A stretch of DNA of 64,000 nucleotides from Parasphingopyxis lamellibrachiae (lineage in GTDB: Bacteria; Pseudomonadota; Alphaproteobacteria; Sphingomonadales; Sphingomonadaceae): contig NZ_QRDP01000004.1 in assembly GCF_003385775.1 (NCBI RefSeq), positions 2,040,957-2,104,956 of the forward strand, in the 5' to 3' direction. Of the stretch, positions 44,681 through 52,518 are shown piece after piece. The position numbers and the translations under genes are program-made. A model generated the notes under the pieces. It searched no databases. It worked only from the letters and a program-made list of their open reading frames with translations, and was not told where the DNA came from. Within the stretch, counting starts at the first letter, position 1; each line of letters starts with the position of its first letter.

Positions 44681-45559
44681 TCAGCCGCGCTCCGCGCGAT
44701 CCAGAACGCGCTGGGCCTGTAGCAGATGCGGGCGATCCAGCATTTTTCCGTCAAGGCCGATCGTTCCGAGATCCGGATTGGCGGCAAACAGCGCCACCAC
44801 TTCGCGCGCATGCGCGATCTCGGCCTCGCTCGGCGTAAAGGCCGCGTTGATTACCGGCACCTGCGCCGGATGGATGGCCAGCTTGCCGGTGAACCCTTCG
44901 CGCCGGCCCTTTTCGCAATCGGCAGCCAAACCCGCCTCGTCGCGAAAATCGCCAAACAGGCTGTCGACCGGCTGCACCTGCGCCGCAACTGCACCCGCAA
45001 GGCAAAGCGACCGGGCGAGCTTGTAGGTAAAGCTGAGCTCGCCATCGCTGTCGAACTTGCTCGACGCGCCGAGCGCCGCAGACAGGTCTTCCGCCCCCCA
45101 GGTCAGCGCCGCAAGCCTGTCGCTGGATCCCGCATAGCTGCCAAGGCCGAACAGGCTGGCCCCGGTTTCGGTTGCCACGGCACTGATCCTGATCGTTCCG
45201 ACCGGCACGTTGTGCGCAGCCTCCTCCGCCTCCAGCATGGCCGCCAATTTCGCTATATCGCCGCCGCTCTCGGTTTTTGGAACCATGACGCCATAGGGCC
45301 GGGCGCCGACAATGGCCGCCAGATCGGCTCCGGCAAGATCGCTGTCGAGCGGGTTGATGCGCACCCAGAGCTGCGCCCCGGCCTCGCCGCCATGCTCCAG
45401 CGCCGCAGCCGCGGTTTCGCGGGCGGCGGGCTTGTTCGCCTCTGCCACTGAATCTTCCAGATCGAAGATCAGCGCATCGGCCTCACCGCCGAGCGCCTTG
45501 GCGATTTTCTTTTCACTGTCAGCCGGTACGAATAGCCAGCTTCGCGGAGTGGTGGTCAT
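44681..45559 (-). CDS. CoA-ester lyase of the HpcH/HpaI aldolase/citrate lyase family
   Basis: This 292-residue TIM-barrel enzyme begins PRSWLFVPADSEKKIAKAL, typical of CitE-like/beta-methylmalyl-CoA lyases, and has LIFDLEDSVAEANKPAAR, LWVRINPLDSD, MVPKTESGGDI, the SLFGLGSYAG segment and KLAIHPAQVPVINAAF. These Mg-dependent enzymes cleave or form C-C bonds in (S)-malyl-CoA or citramalyl-CoA-type substrates. The precise substrate is not determinable. The start at 45559 has no strong ribosome-binding site. Confidence 0.88.
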   Translation of the reverse strand: MTTTPRSWLFVPADSEKKIAKALGGEADALIFDLEDSVAEANKPAARETAAAALEHGGEAGAQLWVRINPLDSDLAGADLAAIVGARPYGVMVPKTESGGDIAKLAAMLEAEEAAHNVPVGTIRISAVATETGASLFGLGSYAGSSDRLAALTWGAEDLSAALGASSKFDSDGELSFTYKLARSLCLAGAVAAQVQPVDSLFGDFRDEAGLAADCEKGRREGFTGKLAIHPAQVPVINAAFTPSEAEIAHAREVVALFAANPDLGTIGLDGKMLDRPHLLQAQRVLDRAERG

Positions 45560-45569
45560 AGAGGCGGGC

Positions 45570-45914
45570 TTATCCTGCGGCAGTGTCGGGAAGGTCGATA
45601 ATGCATTCCTGAACCCCGCGCGAGATAAACTGGCCAGCCTCGAATGCCTGATCTTCGTCCAGATCGGCGCGCAGCTCCAGAGCGGTTTCCTCATCCCCGG
45701 CGATTTTGGCAATCACAAAGGCATGGGTTTCCGGTGTCAGCTGCTGAGCCTGTTCGTCGAGACAGGCGCAAAGCTCGGGCGTCAGTTCGCCCTGCGCATT
45801 GCAGGCAGCGGCGAAATCGCCCGGCGCGGGCGCTCCGCCACCACAGGCTGCAAGGGCAGTCGATGCGCATAGCAGCGCGGCAATACGGCTATGGGAATTG
45901 AATATGGCAGACAT
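45570..45914 (-). CDS. small hypothetical lipoprotein
   Basis: This 114-residue protein has a lipoprotein signal with lipobox TALAAC, followed by GGGAPAPGDFAAACNAQ and a helical acidic domain with CACLDEQAQQL, a Cys-rich pattern (four Cys in the mature part). The start at 45914 is backed by GGGAGAG. No family is recognised. It is 10 bp upstream of the CoA-ester lyase gene, so the two may be co-transcribed. Confidence 0.7.
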   Translation of the reverse strand: MSAIFNSHSRIAALLCASTALAACGGGAPAPGDFAAACNAQGELTPELCACLDEQAQQLTPETHAFVIAKIAGDEETALELRADLDEDQAFEAGQFISRGVQECIIDLPDTAAG

Positions 45915-46082
45915 GGCACTCTCCCTTTGAGTCGCCCCGACCATGCCCCAACAGTCCGGGCTGCGCAAATGCGTATCACCCCTGATTGCGCACCCCCAAT
46001 CCTTCGCCGACCCGCTTGACAGTCCAGCAATGATGAAACACCCCGAACAGGCCATTTTTCGACCGCAATGCAGGTGCCTTTC

Positions 46083-46691
46083 ATGTTGCCTTCGCTCATC
46101 GTTATCGACGATTTTCTCAGCGATCCGCACGGCGCGCGGCGCCAGGCCCTGGCTCTCGACTATGATCCCGCGTTCAAAAAGGGCAATTATCCCGGATTGC
46201 TCTCGACCGATACGTTGCCGATCCGCGGGCTGGAGGAAAGCGTCGGCCGGATTATCGGCGCGCCGGTCAAGGCCGATCCCCAGACCAGCCACGGCCATTG
46301 CCGGCTGACGCTCAAGGCCGACAAGGGCAGGAGCGGGGTCCATATCGATCCCTGCTTCTATTCCGGCATCCTCTATCTGAGCCTTGACGCGCATTGCCGC
46401 GGCGGCACCGATTTTTTCCGCCATCGCCGGACAGGGCTGGACAGCGTTCCAAGCGACGCCGCAGCGCTGGCGGCGACCGGCTATACCGATCCCAATGTGC
46501 TGATCGAAGATGTGGTCAACAAGGACACGACACAGGCCGGCAAATGGGAGCGGACGACGCGGGTGCCGATGCGTTTCAACCGGCTGATCCTGTTCAAGCC
46601 CTGGCAATTCCACAATGCCGGGCCGGGCTTTGGCCACGACAGGGAAACCGGGCGCCTGGTCTATCTGATGTTCTTTGCCGCCGCGCACTAG
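46083..46691 (+). CDS. DUF6445 family protein
   Basis: This 202-residue protein opens LPSLIVIDDFLSDPHGARRQAL and has GVHIDPCFYSGILYLSLDAHCRGGTDFFRHRRTG, with an HxD and a later FKPWQFHNAGPGFG (His), the iron triad pattern of 2-oxoglutarate/Fe(II) oxygenases. It matches DUF6445 proteins of sphingomonads and xanthomonads, usually found next to tryptophan halogenase-like and TonB-receptor genes; none are next to it here. The start 46083 was preferred because AGGTG precedes it; the ATG at 46068 is an alternative. Confidence 0.78.
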   Translation: MLPSLIVIDDFLSDPHGARRQALALDYDPAFKKGNYPGLLSTDTLPIRGLEESVGRIIGAPVKADPQTSHGHCRLTLKADKGRSGVHIDPCFYSGILYLSLDAHCRGGTDFFRHRRTGLDSVPSDAAALAATGYTDPNVLIEDVVNKDTTQAGKWERTTRVPMRFNRLILFKPWQFHNAGPGFGHDRETGRLVYLMFFAAAH

Positions 46692-46847
46692 CATCGGGCG
46701 AAAGGAGCGGCCGACGGGTCCCGATACGCAGCTTGGGGCATAAAGCCCCTGCTGGTCCGCCCAAAGTTTTCATAGCTAGACTCGTGGGGGAGGATAGGCG
46801 AGGCTGGCTGCCATAACGCCTCTTCGCCTATCACAGGACATCCGGAC

Positions 46848-47768
46848 ATGACCGAAACGACCGAAACCGACGCACCTGCAAACCAGCCTGCAGACTATGA
46901 GCCTGCGAAAATCTGGACTTGGGACAAAGCCAGTGGCGGCCGGTTTGCCGCTATCAACCGGCCCATCGCCGGGCCGACACAAGACAAGGAATTGCCGGTC
47001 GGCAAGCATCCGATCCAGCTTTATTCGCTGGCGACGCCCAATGGCGTGAAGGCGACCGTGATGCTCGAAGAGCTGCTCGCGCTTGGCCATGAAGGCGCGG
47101 AATATGACGCCTGGCTGATCAATATCGGCGAGGGCGACCAGTTCGGCAGCGGCTATGTCGACATCAATCCCAATTCCAAGATCCCGGTCATGGTCGACCG
47201 GTCCGTCCCCGAACCGCAGCGCGTGTTCGAATCTGCTTCGATCCTCGTCTATCTCGCCGAAAAGTTCGGCGGTGCCTTCCTGCCGGGCGATCTCAAAGCC
47301 CGCACCGAAACCTTCAACTGGCTGTTCTGGCAGATGGGCAGCGCCCCCTATCTCGGCGGCGGTTTCGGGCATTTCTACGCTTATGCGCCGATGAAGATCG
47401 AATATGCGATCGACCGCTTTGCGATGGAGGTTAAGCGGCAGCTGGACGTGCTCGACCGGCATCTGGCCGATCATGAATATATGGCCGGCAGCGACTATAC
47501 GATCGCCGATATGGCGATCTGGCCCTGGTATGGCGGGATGGCCAAGGGCGTGCTCTATGAGGCCGCCGAGTTCCTGCAGGTACACGAATATACCCATCTC
47601 AATCGATGGGCCGACATGATCGCCGAGCGCCCCGCCGTTCAGCGCGGCCGCATGGTCAACCGCGTCTGGGGCGAGCCTGAAACCCAGCTGCCCGAACGCC
47701 ACGACGCCAGCGATTTCGAAACGAAAACCGCCGACAAGCTGGCCGAACAGCCGGACAAGGTGCTCTAG
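46848..47768 (+). CDS. yghU: glutathione S-transferase family protein, YghU type
   Basis: This 306-residue protein has a YghU-specific extended start and WTWDKASGGRFAAINRPIAGP, then a thioredoxin-like N-domain with HPIQLYSLATPNGVKATVMLEE and NPNSKIPVMVD, and an all-helical C-domain (DRHLADHEYMAGSDYTIADMAIWPW). YghU-type enzymes reduce organic peroxides and disulfides with glutathione, binding two glutathiones per site. The start is the ATG at 46848. Monocistronic, followed by tRNA-Gly on the other strand. Confidence 0.93.
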   Translation: MTETTETDAPANQPADYEPAKIWTWDKASGGRFAAINRPIAGPTQDKELPVGKHPIQLYSLATPNGVKATVMLEELLALGHEGAEYDAWLINIGEGDQFGSGYVDINPNSKIPVMVDRSVPEPQRVFESASILVYLAEKFGGAFLPGDLKARTETFNWLFWQMGSAPYLGGGFGHFYAYAPMKIEYAIDRFAMEVKRQLDVLDRHLADHEYMAGSDYTIADMAIWPWYGGMAKGVLYEAAEFLQVHEYTHLNRWADMIAERPAVQRGRMVNRVWGEPETQLPERHDASDFETKTADKLAEQPDKVL

Positions 47769-47805
47769 CAAGGCACCGTCCGGTTCGGGATTTCCGGAAG
47801 AAAAA

Positions 47806-47880
47806 TGGAGCGGGCGAGGCGATTCGAACGCCCGACCCCAACCTTGGCAAGGTTGTGCTCTACCCCTGAGCTACGCCCGC
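47806..47880 (-). tRNA. tRNA-Gly (anticodon GCC)
   Basis: The minus strand folds as a full cloverleaf of 75 nt. The acceptor stem is GCGGGCG paired with CGCCCGC, the D-arm contains AGCTCAGGGGTAGAGC, the anticodon loop is TTGCCAA (GCC at its centre), and the T-arm is TTCGAAT in GGGCGTTCGAATCGCC. The terminal CCA is encoded (TGG on the plus strand at 47806-47808). It reads GGC and GGU codons. Confidence 0.97.
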
Positions 47881-47975
47881 TCGGCGCTCTTCGACATAAT
47901 GACAAAGCGTTGCCATCCGGTGAAGAGGCGGCGCAGCTAGCATGGGATTACACGGGGGGCAAGGGGGAAAGGCGG

Positions 47976-48446
47976 CTATCCGGTCGGACGCTCCGAAGTT
48001 AGCCCCGCCGCCGCCAGAGCAGCCATACCGCAGGCGATGTCTTCGGCAACCGGCGCACCGGAGACTCCGATGCCGCCCAGAGGGTTTGCCTCGGCATCGA
48101 AAATCGGCAGGCCACCGCCAATCGTGGCGATATGGGGAAGGTTGGGCATATCCCAGTCCGCAGACCGCTGGGTCGGCGAGCGGTACCGGGCAGCTGACTG
48201 GCCCTTCCATTGCGAAAGATCCTGCGCGGCGAGCGATGCGCCATCCATCCGGGAATAGGCGACCAGGATACCGGCATTGTCATAGATCGCGATCGCTACC
48301 CCCAGATCATGCTCCGCCGCATAATCCAGGCAGGCCTGCTGCATCGTCCGCGCCGATTCCAGGCTGATCTGCGGCCGGGATTCCTGTGCACCGGCCGGCG
48401 TCAACGCCAAACCGGCCGCCGCGACACCCATCAGAAAATGTTTCAT
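47976..48446 (-). CDS. exported GlcG/HbpS-family protein
   Basis: This 156-residue protein has a signal peptide (LMGVAAAGLALTPAGAQ) and a GlcG/HbpS domain: LGVAIAIYDNAGILVAYSRMDGASLAAQDLSQ, and the closing GGIGVSGAPVAEDIACGMAALAAAGL. Family members bind heme or cobalamin-like ligands or act in C2 metabolism; the exported version here resembles heme-binding HbpS. The ribosome-binding site GGGAGAAG is clear. A perfect 15-bp palindrome lies 25 bp before the start. Confidence 0.85.
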   Translation of the reverse strand: MKHFLMGVAAAGLALTPAGAQESRPQISLESARTMQQACLDYAAEHDLGVAIAIYDNAGILVAYSRMDGASLAAQDLSQWKGQSAARYRSPTQRSADWDMPNLPHIATIGGGLPIFDAEANPLGGIGVSGAPVAEDIACGMAALAAAGLTSERPTG

Positions 48447-48470
48447 TGCTCTTCTCCCTGTTCGCCTTCT

Positions 48471-48485
48471 GGCTATCCGATAGCC
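48471..48485. promoter_or_regulatory. 15-bp palindrome upstream of the GlcG/HbpS gene
   Basis: GGCTATCCGATAGCC is a perfect 7-1-7 inverted repeat, centred 32 bases before the GlcG/HbpS start codon (48446) and about 165 bases before the thioredoxin-TPR start. Its place between divergent genes fits an operator or promoter-proximal dyad. No binding protein is predicted. Confidence 0.4.
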
Positions 48486-48642
48486 GGCGATCCTCCAGCC
48501 CTGTCTCGATAGGCGGCCAAATCCGTTCGATCAGCGGCCATCACAGGAATGCAAATTAGCGGCAGCTTTCCTTCAGGGCCTTGGGTTATCGGCACCGCTG
48601 CCCCATATATGCTGCAAACGTTCAAACAGGAGTCGAACTATC

Positions 48643-49557
48643 GTGGCCACGCAATTGGGACTGACCGAAGACCAGAAGGCGGAGGTCGAGAAATTCCGCG
48701 CGGATGTTGTCGAGCCATCGATGAGCCAGCTCGTCATTCTCGATTTCTGGGCAGAATGGTGCGGGCCCTGCAAACAGCTCACGCCGCTGCTCGAAAAAGT
48801 CGCGGCCGACTATGCCGACAAGGGTGTGGTCCTGAAGAAAGTGAATGTCGATGAAGACAAGTTCATCGCCTCGCAGTTCCAGATCAAATCGATCCCGACC
48901 GTCTATGCGATGTTCCAGGGCAAGCCCGTCGCCGATCTCGGCGAGGCGCGGACCGAGGGTGCGCTCAAGCAGATGCTCGACCAGATACTGGCCCAGTTGC
49001 CGGTCCAGGGCGAAAGCCAGCAGCAACAGGCCGAGATCGAACCGCTGATCGAAATGGGCGAACAGGTTCTTTCCGAAGGCGATGGCGAACGCGCGCTTTC
49101 CGTCTTCGGCCAGATCATGGAAATGGCCCCGACCGAACCAAAAGTGCTTTCCGGTTTTGTCCGCGCGCTCGTCATGATCGGGAAGATCGACGAGGCAAAG
49201 GAGATGCTGGCGCAAATTCCCGAAGATGTCGCCAAAGACCCGGCCATCGCCCGGGCACAATCGGCGATCGACCTGATCGGCGACGCACCGGCGGGCGAGG
49301 ATACCGCGCCGCTGGCCGCAAAGGTCGAGGCCAATCCGGGCGATCACGAGGCGCGGCTGGAACTGGCGACGGCCCTGATGGCGAATGATGCGCGCGATGA
49401 GGCCGCCGAACATCTGTTCCACATTATCGAAGCCGACAAGGACTGGAATGAAGGCGCGGCACGGCAGAAGCTGCTCCAGCTGTTCGAGGTTGTCGGCCTG
49501 GAAGACGAATGGGTGTCCGAGCAGCGCCGCCGCCTGTCCGCAATCCTGTTCGGATAA
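48643..49557 (+). CDS. thioredoxin-TPR protein (CnoX/YbbN-like)
   Basis: This 304-residue protein has an N-terminal thioredoxin domain with the active site WCGPC (Cys40/Cys43), followed by a helical TPR-like half (ALSVFGQIMEMAPTEPKVL, ARDEAAEHLFHIIEADKDWNEGAA). YbbN/CnoX proteins protect partly unfolded proteins and hand them to GroEL/DnaK; the reducing CXXC is retained here. It begins with GTG at 48643, placed by AGGAG at 48628-48632. Its stop shares one base with the next ATG. Confidence 0.92.
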   Translation: MATQLGLTEDQKAEVEKFRADVVEPSMSQLVILDFWAEWCGPCKQLTPLLEKVAADYADKGVVLKKVNVDEDKFIASQFQIKSIPTVYAMFQGKPVADLGEARTEGALKQMLDQILAQLPVQGESQQQQAEIEPLIEMGEQVLSEGDGERALSVFGQIMEMAPTEPKVLSGFVRALVMIGKIDEAKEMLAQIPEDVAKDPAIARAQSAIDLIGDAPAGEDTAPLAAKVEANPGDHEARLELATALMANDARDEAAEHLFHIIEADKDWNEGAARQKLLQLFEVVGLEDEWVSEQRRRLSAILFG

Positions 49558-50207
49558 TGGCCGAAACGCCGATCCGCCTTTCGATTTTCCCGCTGGCCGG
49601 AGCAATCCTGCTGCCGCGCGCGCAATTGCCCCTGCACATCTTTGAGCCGCGCTATCAGGCGCTGGTGAAGGACGCGATGGCCCGGGACCGGCGGATCGGC
49701 ATGATCCAGCCGCGAAGCGAAGGTGGCGAAGATGGCGGCAGGAATCCACCGCTGTTCGACGTGGGCTGCATCGGGAAGGTCTCCGAAGTCGAGGCGATGG
49801 AGGACGGGCGCTTCAACCTGATCCTCGAGGGGCTGACGCGATTCCGCATCGTCCGGGAGCTGGATGCGACGACATCCTTTCGCCAGGTCGAGGCGGTAAC
49901 GCAGGAATTTGGCGATGAGGCCGTTGCCGAGCCATTGTCCATCGCCATGCGCGGCGGGCTCGTCGACGAGTCGAAGAAGTTCGCCGATCTGCTGGGCTAT
50001 GCGGTCGACTGGGATGCGGTCGATACCCTGGATGACGAAACCCTCGTCAATATGGTGAGCCAGGTCGCGCCCTTCGATACGGTGGCCAAACAGGCGCTCG
50101 TCGAAGCGCCGACAATCGATGATCGTTCCGAACTGCTGATCCAGTTCATGCAGTTCTTCCGCATGCACCAGCAGCAGGGCGGCGACGATCATGCGACGCT
50201 GCAATAG
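49557..50207 (+). CDS. LON substrate-binding-domain protein
   Basis: This 216-residue protein has only the N-terminal Lon domain: [41 protein letters not shown], then [12 protein letters not shown] and LEGLTRFRI. There are no ATPase or protease domains. Stand-alone LON-domain proteins occur in many alphaproteobacteria with thioredoxin-TPR genes; possible roles are substrate recognition. The start ATG overlaps the previous stop by one base (TAATG). Confidence 0.9.
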   Translation: MAETPIRLSIFPLAGAILLPRAQLPLHIFEPRYQALVKDAMARDRRIGMIQPRSEGGEDGGRNPPLFDVGCIGKVSEVEAMEDGRFNLILEGLTRFRIVRELDATTSFRQVEAVTQEFGDEAVAEPLSIAMRGGLVDESKKFADLLGYAVDWDAVDTLDDETLVNMVSQVAPFDTVAKQALVEAPTIDDRSELLIQFMQFFRMHQQQGGDDHATLQ

Positions 50208-50412
50208 GGGCAGTGCGTTGAACAAAAGCACCGCAGGCGCGCTGGATCCGGCCTTGCTCGACATCCTTGTCTGCCCGGTTACGCGGGCCGCGCTGCGCTA
50301 TGACGCCGCAAAGAACGAGCTGGTATCGGAAGCCGCGGGCCTCGCCTATCCGGTGCGGGACGGCGTACCGGTGATGCTCCCCGAAGAGGCTCGATCGCTG
50401 ATACGGAATTAA
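50191..50412 (+). CDS. Trm112 family protein
   Basis: This up to 73-residue protein has the Trm112 core: [42 protein letters not shown]. Family members bind and stabilise methyltransferases; bacterial ones are often single-Cys. Translation may start at the ATG at 50191, which overlaps the LON gene, or at the TTG at 50218 (N-terminus NKSTAGALD). The in-frame TTG gives the more typical length of about 64 residues. Operon with the two genes upstream. Confidence 0.88.
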   Translation: MRRCNRGSALNKSTAGALDPALLDILVCPVTRAALRYDAAKNELVSEAAGLAYPVRDGVPVMLPEEARSLIRN

Positions 50413-50418
50413 TGCGGG

Positions 50419-51309
50419 CTAGCTGTCCGCCAAGGCGATCTTCCGCAGCTCGAGCGCCAGAAAATCGAGAACGGCGCGTATGCGGGGAACATGGCGGAGT
50501 CTTTCATGGGTGAGGAGCCACAGGCTTCCATCGTCGTCCTGGCGGGGCGGCAGACACCGGATGAGATCGGCATCATGATCTGCAAAAAAACTCGGCAATA
50601 CCGCCAGGCCGACCCCTGCCCTCACCGCTGACAGCAACCCCGTACCCGTCCCGTGATGCACCGCCACCGCATTTTCGAGCCGGTTTTCCAGCAACCATTG
50701 TCGGTAGGGCCGCCAGAAATTCTCGCCGCCGCCGCCGACAAATGCATGGTCCGCCATGGCCTCGATTGTCTGTGGCAGGCCATGAGCATCGGCATAGCCA
50801 CGGCTGCAATAGACGGTCCAATGGTCTTCGGCGATCCGGCGCCCCACCAGTCCGCCGCCTTTCGGTCCGCTGCTGCTGCGGATCGCGATATCCGCCTCGC
50901 CGGCGGCAAGATTGCGGGGCTCTTGCGAAGTATCGATTTCAATCCGGATGGCAGGAAATGCCTGATGCAGCTTGTTCAAGATCGGCGCGAGAATAGTCTC
51001 GGCGAATATGTCGATCGTCGTCAGCTTGACCGTCCCGCTGACATCGCGTGCCTGAGCGGCGGCGGCTTCGGCGAATTCGTCCGCAGCCCGGTTAACGGCG
51101 TGGGCCTTGTCGAGCAGCGCCTCGCCGACCGGCGTCAGCGCATATCCTGCCTGGCTGCGCTCGAACAGCGACAGGCCAAGCTCGCGCTCCAGCGCAGCAA
51201 TCCGCCGCGCCGCCGTGGTCTGGCTGACGCGGAGCTTTTTGCCCGCGCCCAGCGTGCTGCCCGTCTCTGCGACGGCCAGAAAATATCGAAGATCATTCCA
51301 GTCGATCAT
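50419..51309 (-). CDS. LysR-family transcriptional regulator
   Basis: This 296-residue regulator has a winged-helix N-terminus (WNDLRYFLAVAETGSTLGAGKKL, VSQTTAARRIAALERELGLSLF) and a substrate-binding domain (DISGTVKLTTIDIFAETIL, LGVGLAVLPSFFADHDADL). The signal ligand is unknown. It is divergent from a UrcA-family gene, with two dyads in the 121 bp between them that could be its operators. Confidence 0.92.
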   Translation of the reverse strand: MIDWNDLRYFLAVAETGSTLGAGKKLRVSQTTAARRIAALERELGLSLFERSQAGYALTPVGEALLDKAHAVNRAADEFAEAAAAQARDVSGTVKLTTIDIFAETILAPILNKLHQAFPAIRIEIDTSQEPRNLAAGEADIAIRSSSGPKGGGLVGRRIAEDHWTVYCSRGYADAHGLPQTIEAMADHAFVGGGGENFWRPYRQWLLENRLENAVAVHHGTGTGLLSAVRAGVGLAVLPSFFADHDADLIRCLPPRQDDDGSLWLLTHERLRHVPRIRAVLDFLALELRKIALADS

Positions 51310-51315
51310 GGCCCA

Positions 51316-51351
51316 TTCTGCACTTTTGCAGAACGATAGCGCAATATCGTT
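51316..51351. promoter_or_regulatory. two adjacent dyads between the LysR gene and urcA-like gene
   Basis: TTCTGCA-CTTT-TGCAGAA (51316-51333) and AACGATA-GCGCAA-TATCGTT (51332-51351) are perfect inverted repeats that share two bases. They start 7 bases before the LysR start codon, so they would cover its promoter. The arrangement of two half-site pairs is compatible with LysR recognition and activation sites, though the T-N11-A consensus is not exact. Confidence 0.5.
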
Positions 51352-51430
51352 GTTCGTTGCAAATTGAAACTTATGTTAGTTGGGCTTCGTACCGACACTT
51401 TCCCCTCCCCTTTTTGAAAAGGAACGTACG

Positions 51431-51739
51431 ATGAAAACGCTAACCACCCTCCTGATCCCTGCCACACTGCTTCTCGGTGCGGCCTTCTCCCAGCCTGTCG
51501 CTGCCCAGACGGCCCCGGCAAACGCGCCATCGGTGACGGTTGTCCATGCCGATCTCGATCTCAATAACGCAGCGGATCGCGAACGCCTGCAACACCGCCT
51601 GCGTATAGCGGCGCGAGAGGTCTGCGGAACGGGTTTCGACTTCGATCTGCGGAGCCAGAATGCGGCCCGCGAATGCCAGGTTCTGACGCTGCAAAGCATC
51701 GACCTGCCCATGCCGAATGTCCTGGCGTCCGCCGAATAG
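51431..51739 (+). CDS. UrcA family protein
   Basis: This 102-residue exported protein has a signal peptide (LTTLLIPATLLLGAAFSQPVAAQ) and the UrcA pattern: VTVVHADLDLNNAADRERLQHRLRIAAREVCG followed by RSQNAARECQVLTLQSID, with two Cys. The family is restricted mainly to alphaproteobacteria (sphingomonads, Caulobacter) and its function is unknown. The start at 51431 has AAAAGGAAC upstream. Confidence 0.88.
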   Translation: MKTLTTLLIPATLLLGAAFSQPVAAQTAPANAPSVTVVHADLDLNNAADRERLQHRLRIAAREVCGTGFDFDLRSQNAARECQVLTLQSIDLPMPNVLASAE

Positions 51740-51782
51740 CGGCATTCCCGCTCTCTCACAGGGGCCTCTCCAGCCCTGCCTT

Positions 51783-51815
51783 GCCGCCGCCTCCGAAACG
51801 GGGCGGCGGCTTTTT
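51783..51815 (+). terminator. intrinsic terminator after the urcA-like gene
   Basis: GCCGCCGCC (51783-51791) pairs with GGCGGCGGC ending at 51810, followed directly by TTTTT (51811-51815). This is a textbook Rho-independent terminator for the urcA-like transcript. Confidence 0.9.
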
Positions 51816-51873
51816 GCTCCGCTCTCCCCAAGATCCGACCTACCCGACAACGTGCGCTCATGCCGACCAATCT

Positions 51874-52518
51874 TCAGATCAAACCACGTTTATCTCGGAC
51901 GATTGCAAATGATTTGTGCGCCAACCTCGCTTTGATCAATCTGATTTTTCCGGGAGGAATTTTCGCCTTCTCCAAATCAGATAAAATATCTGCTCGCCTT
52001 AACTCGTTAAGCGGTCCGATTATAATTTCTCGCAAACGGATGTCTTCATTTAGTTCAGAATAGTACTGATCGTCTGTAGAATCTGGAGTCTCAAGGCGAC
52101 TGCAAAGTCGGAGTTCGTCTTCGTAACTCCATTCATGAAACTTCGTGAAGAGAAGATAGTCTAACAGCTTCTCATCGAGCGCTTCATTTCGAAAATCTTT
52201 GCGCGTTTTCTGATATTTAATCGACTTCAGATAGTCGCTTCGAACCTCCAACCCAAGACAAATACCGCGATGGCGATCCGCGTAGTGACTCCACAACAAC
52301 GGGCTTTGCCAATTTCGACTGAAACACAGAATCCCATACCGTCGGTTCATCTCATCTTTCCATGATAGGAAAGCTTGCCGAGTCCGCTTGTCGCGCACCC
52401 TCAACCCCATGAGTTCAAATGGGTCGTTGAGATCAGCAATTCGAGCTATTTTGAGACGTTTATTGATGACGGCCTGTCTGGCCCACCTTTCCTTCGTAAA
52501 ATGATAGACGAGCGTCAA
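51874..52518 (-). CDS. DUF2971 domain protein, AT-rich
   Basis: This 214-residue protein opens LVYHFTKERWARQAVINKRLKIARIADLNDPFEL, the DUF2971 start, and has YGILCFSRNWQSPLLWSHYADRHRGICLGLEV and FHEWSYEDELRL. The family is often found in mobile or defence-related islands and its activity is not established. It begins with a TTG that overlaps the ubiH-type stop by TTGA, giving a family-typical N-terminus. G+C counted over 52141-52260 is about 43%, against over 60% in neighbours, so recent acquisition is likely. Confidence 0.82.
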   Translation of the reverse strand: MTLVYHFTKERWARQAVINKRLKIARIADLNDPFELMGLRVRDKRTRQAFLSWKDEMNRRYGILCFSRNWQSPLLWSHYADRHRGICLGLEVRSDYLKSIKYQKTRKDFRNEALDEKLLDYLLFTKFHEWSYEDELRLCSRLETPDSTDDQYYSELNEDIRLREIIIGPLNELRRADILSDLEKAKIPPGKIRLIKARLAHKSFAIVRDKRGLI

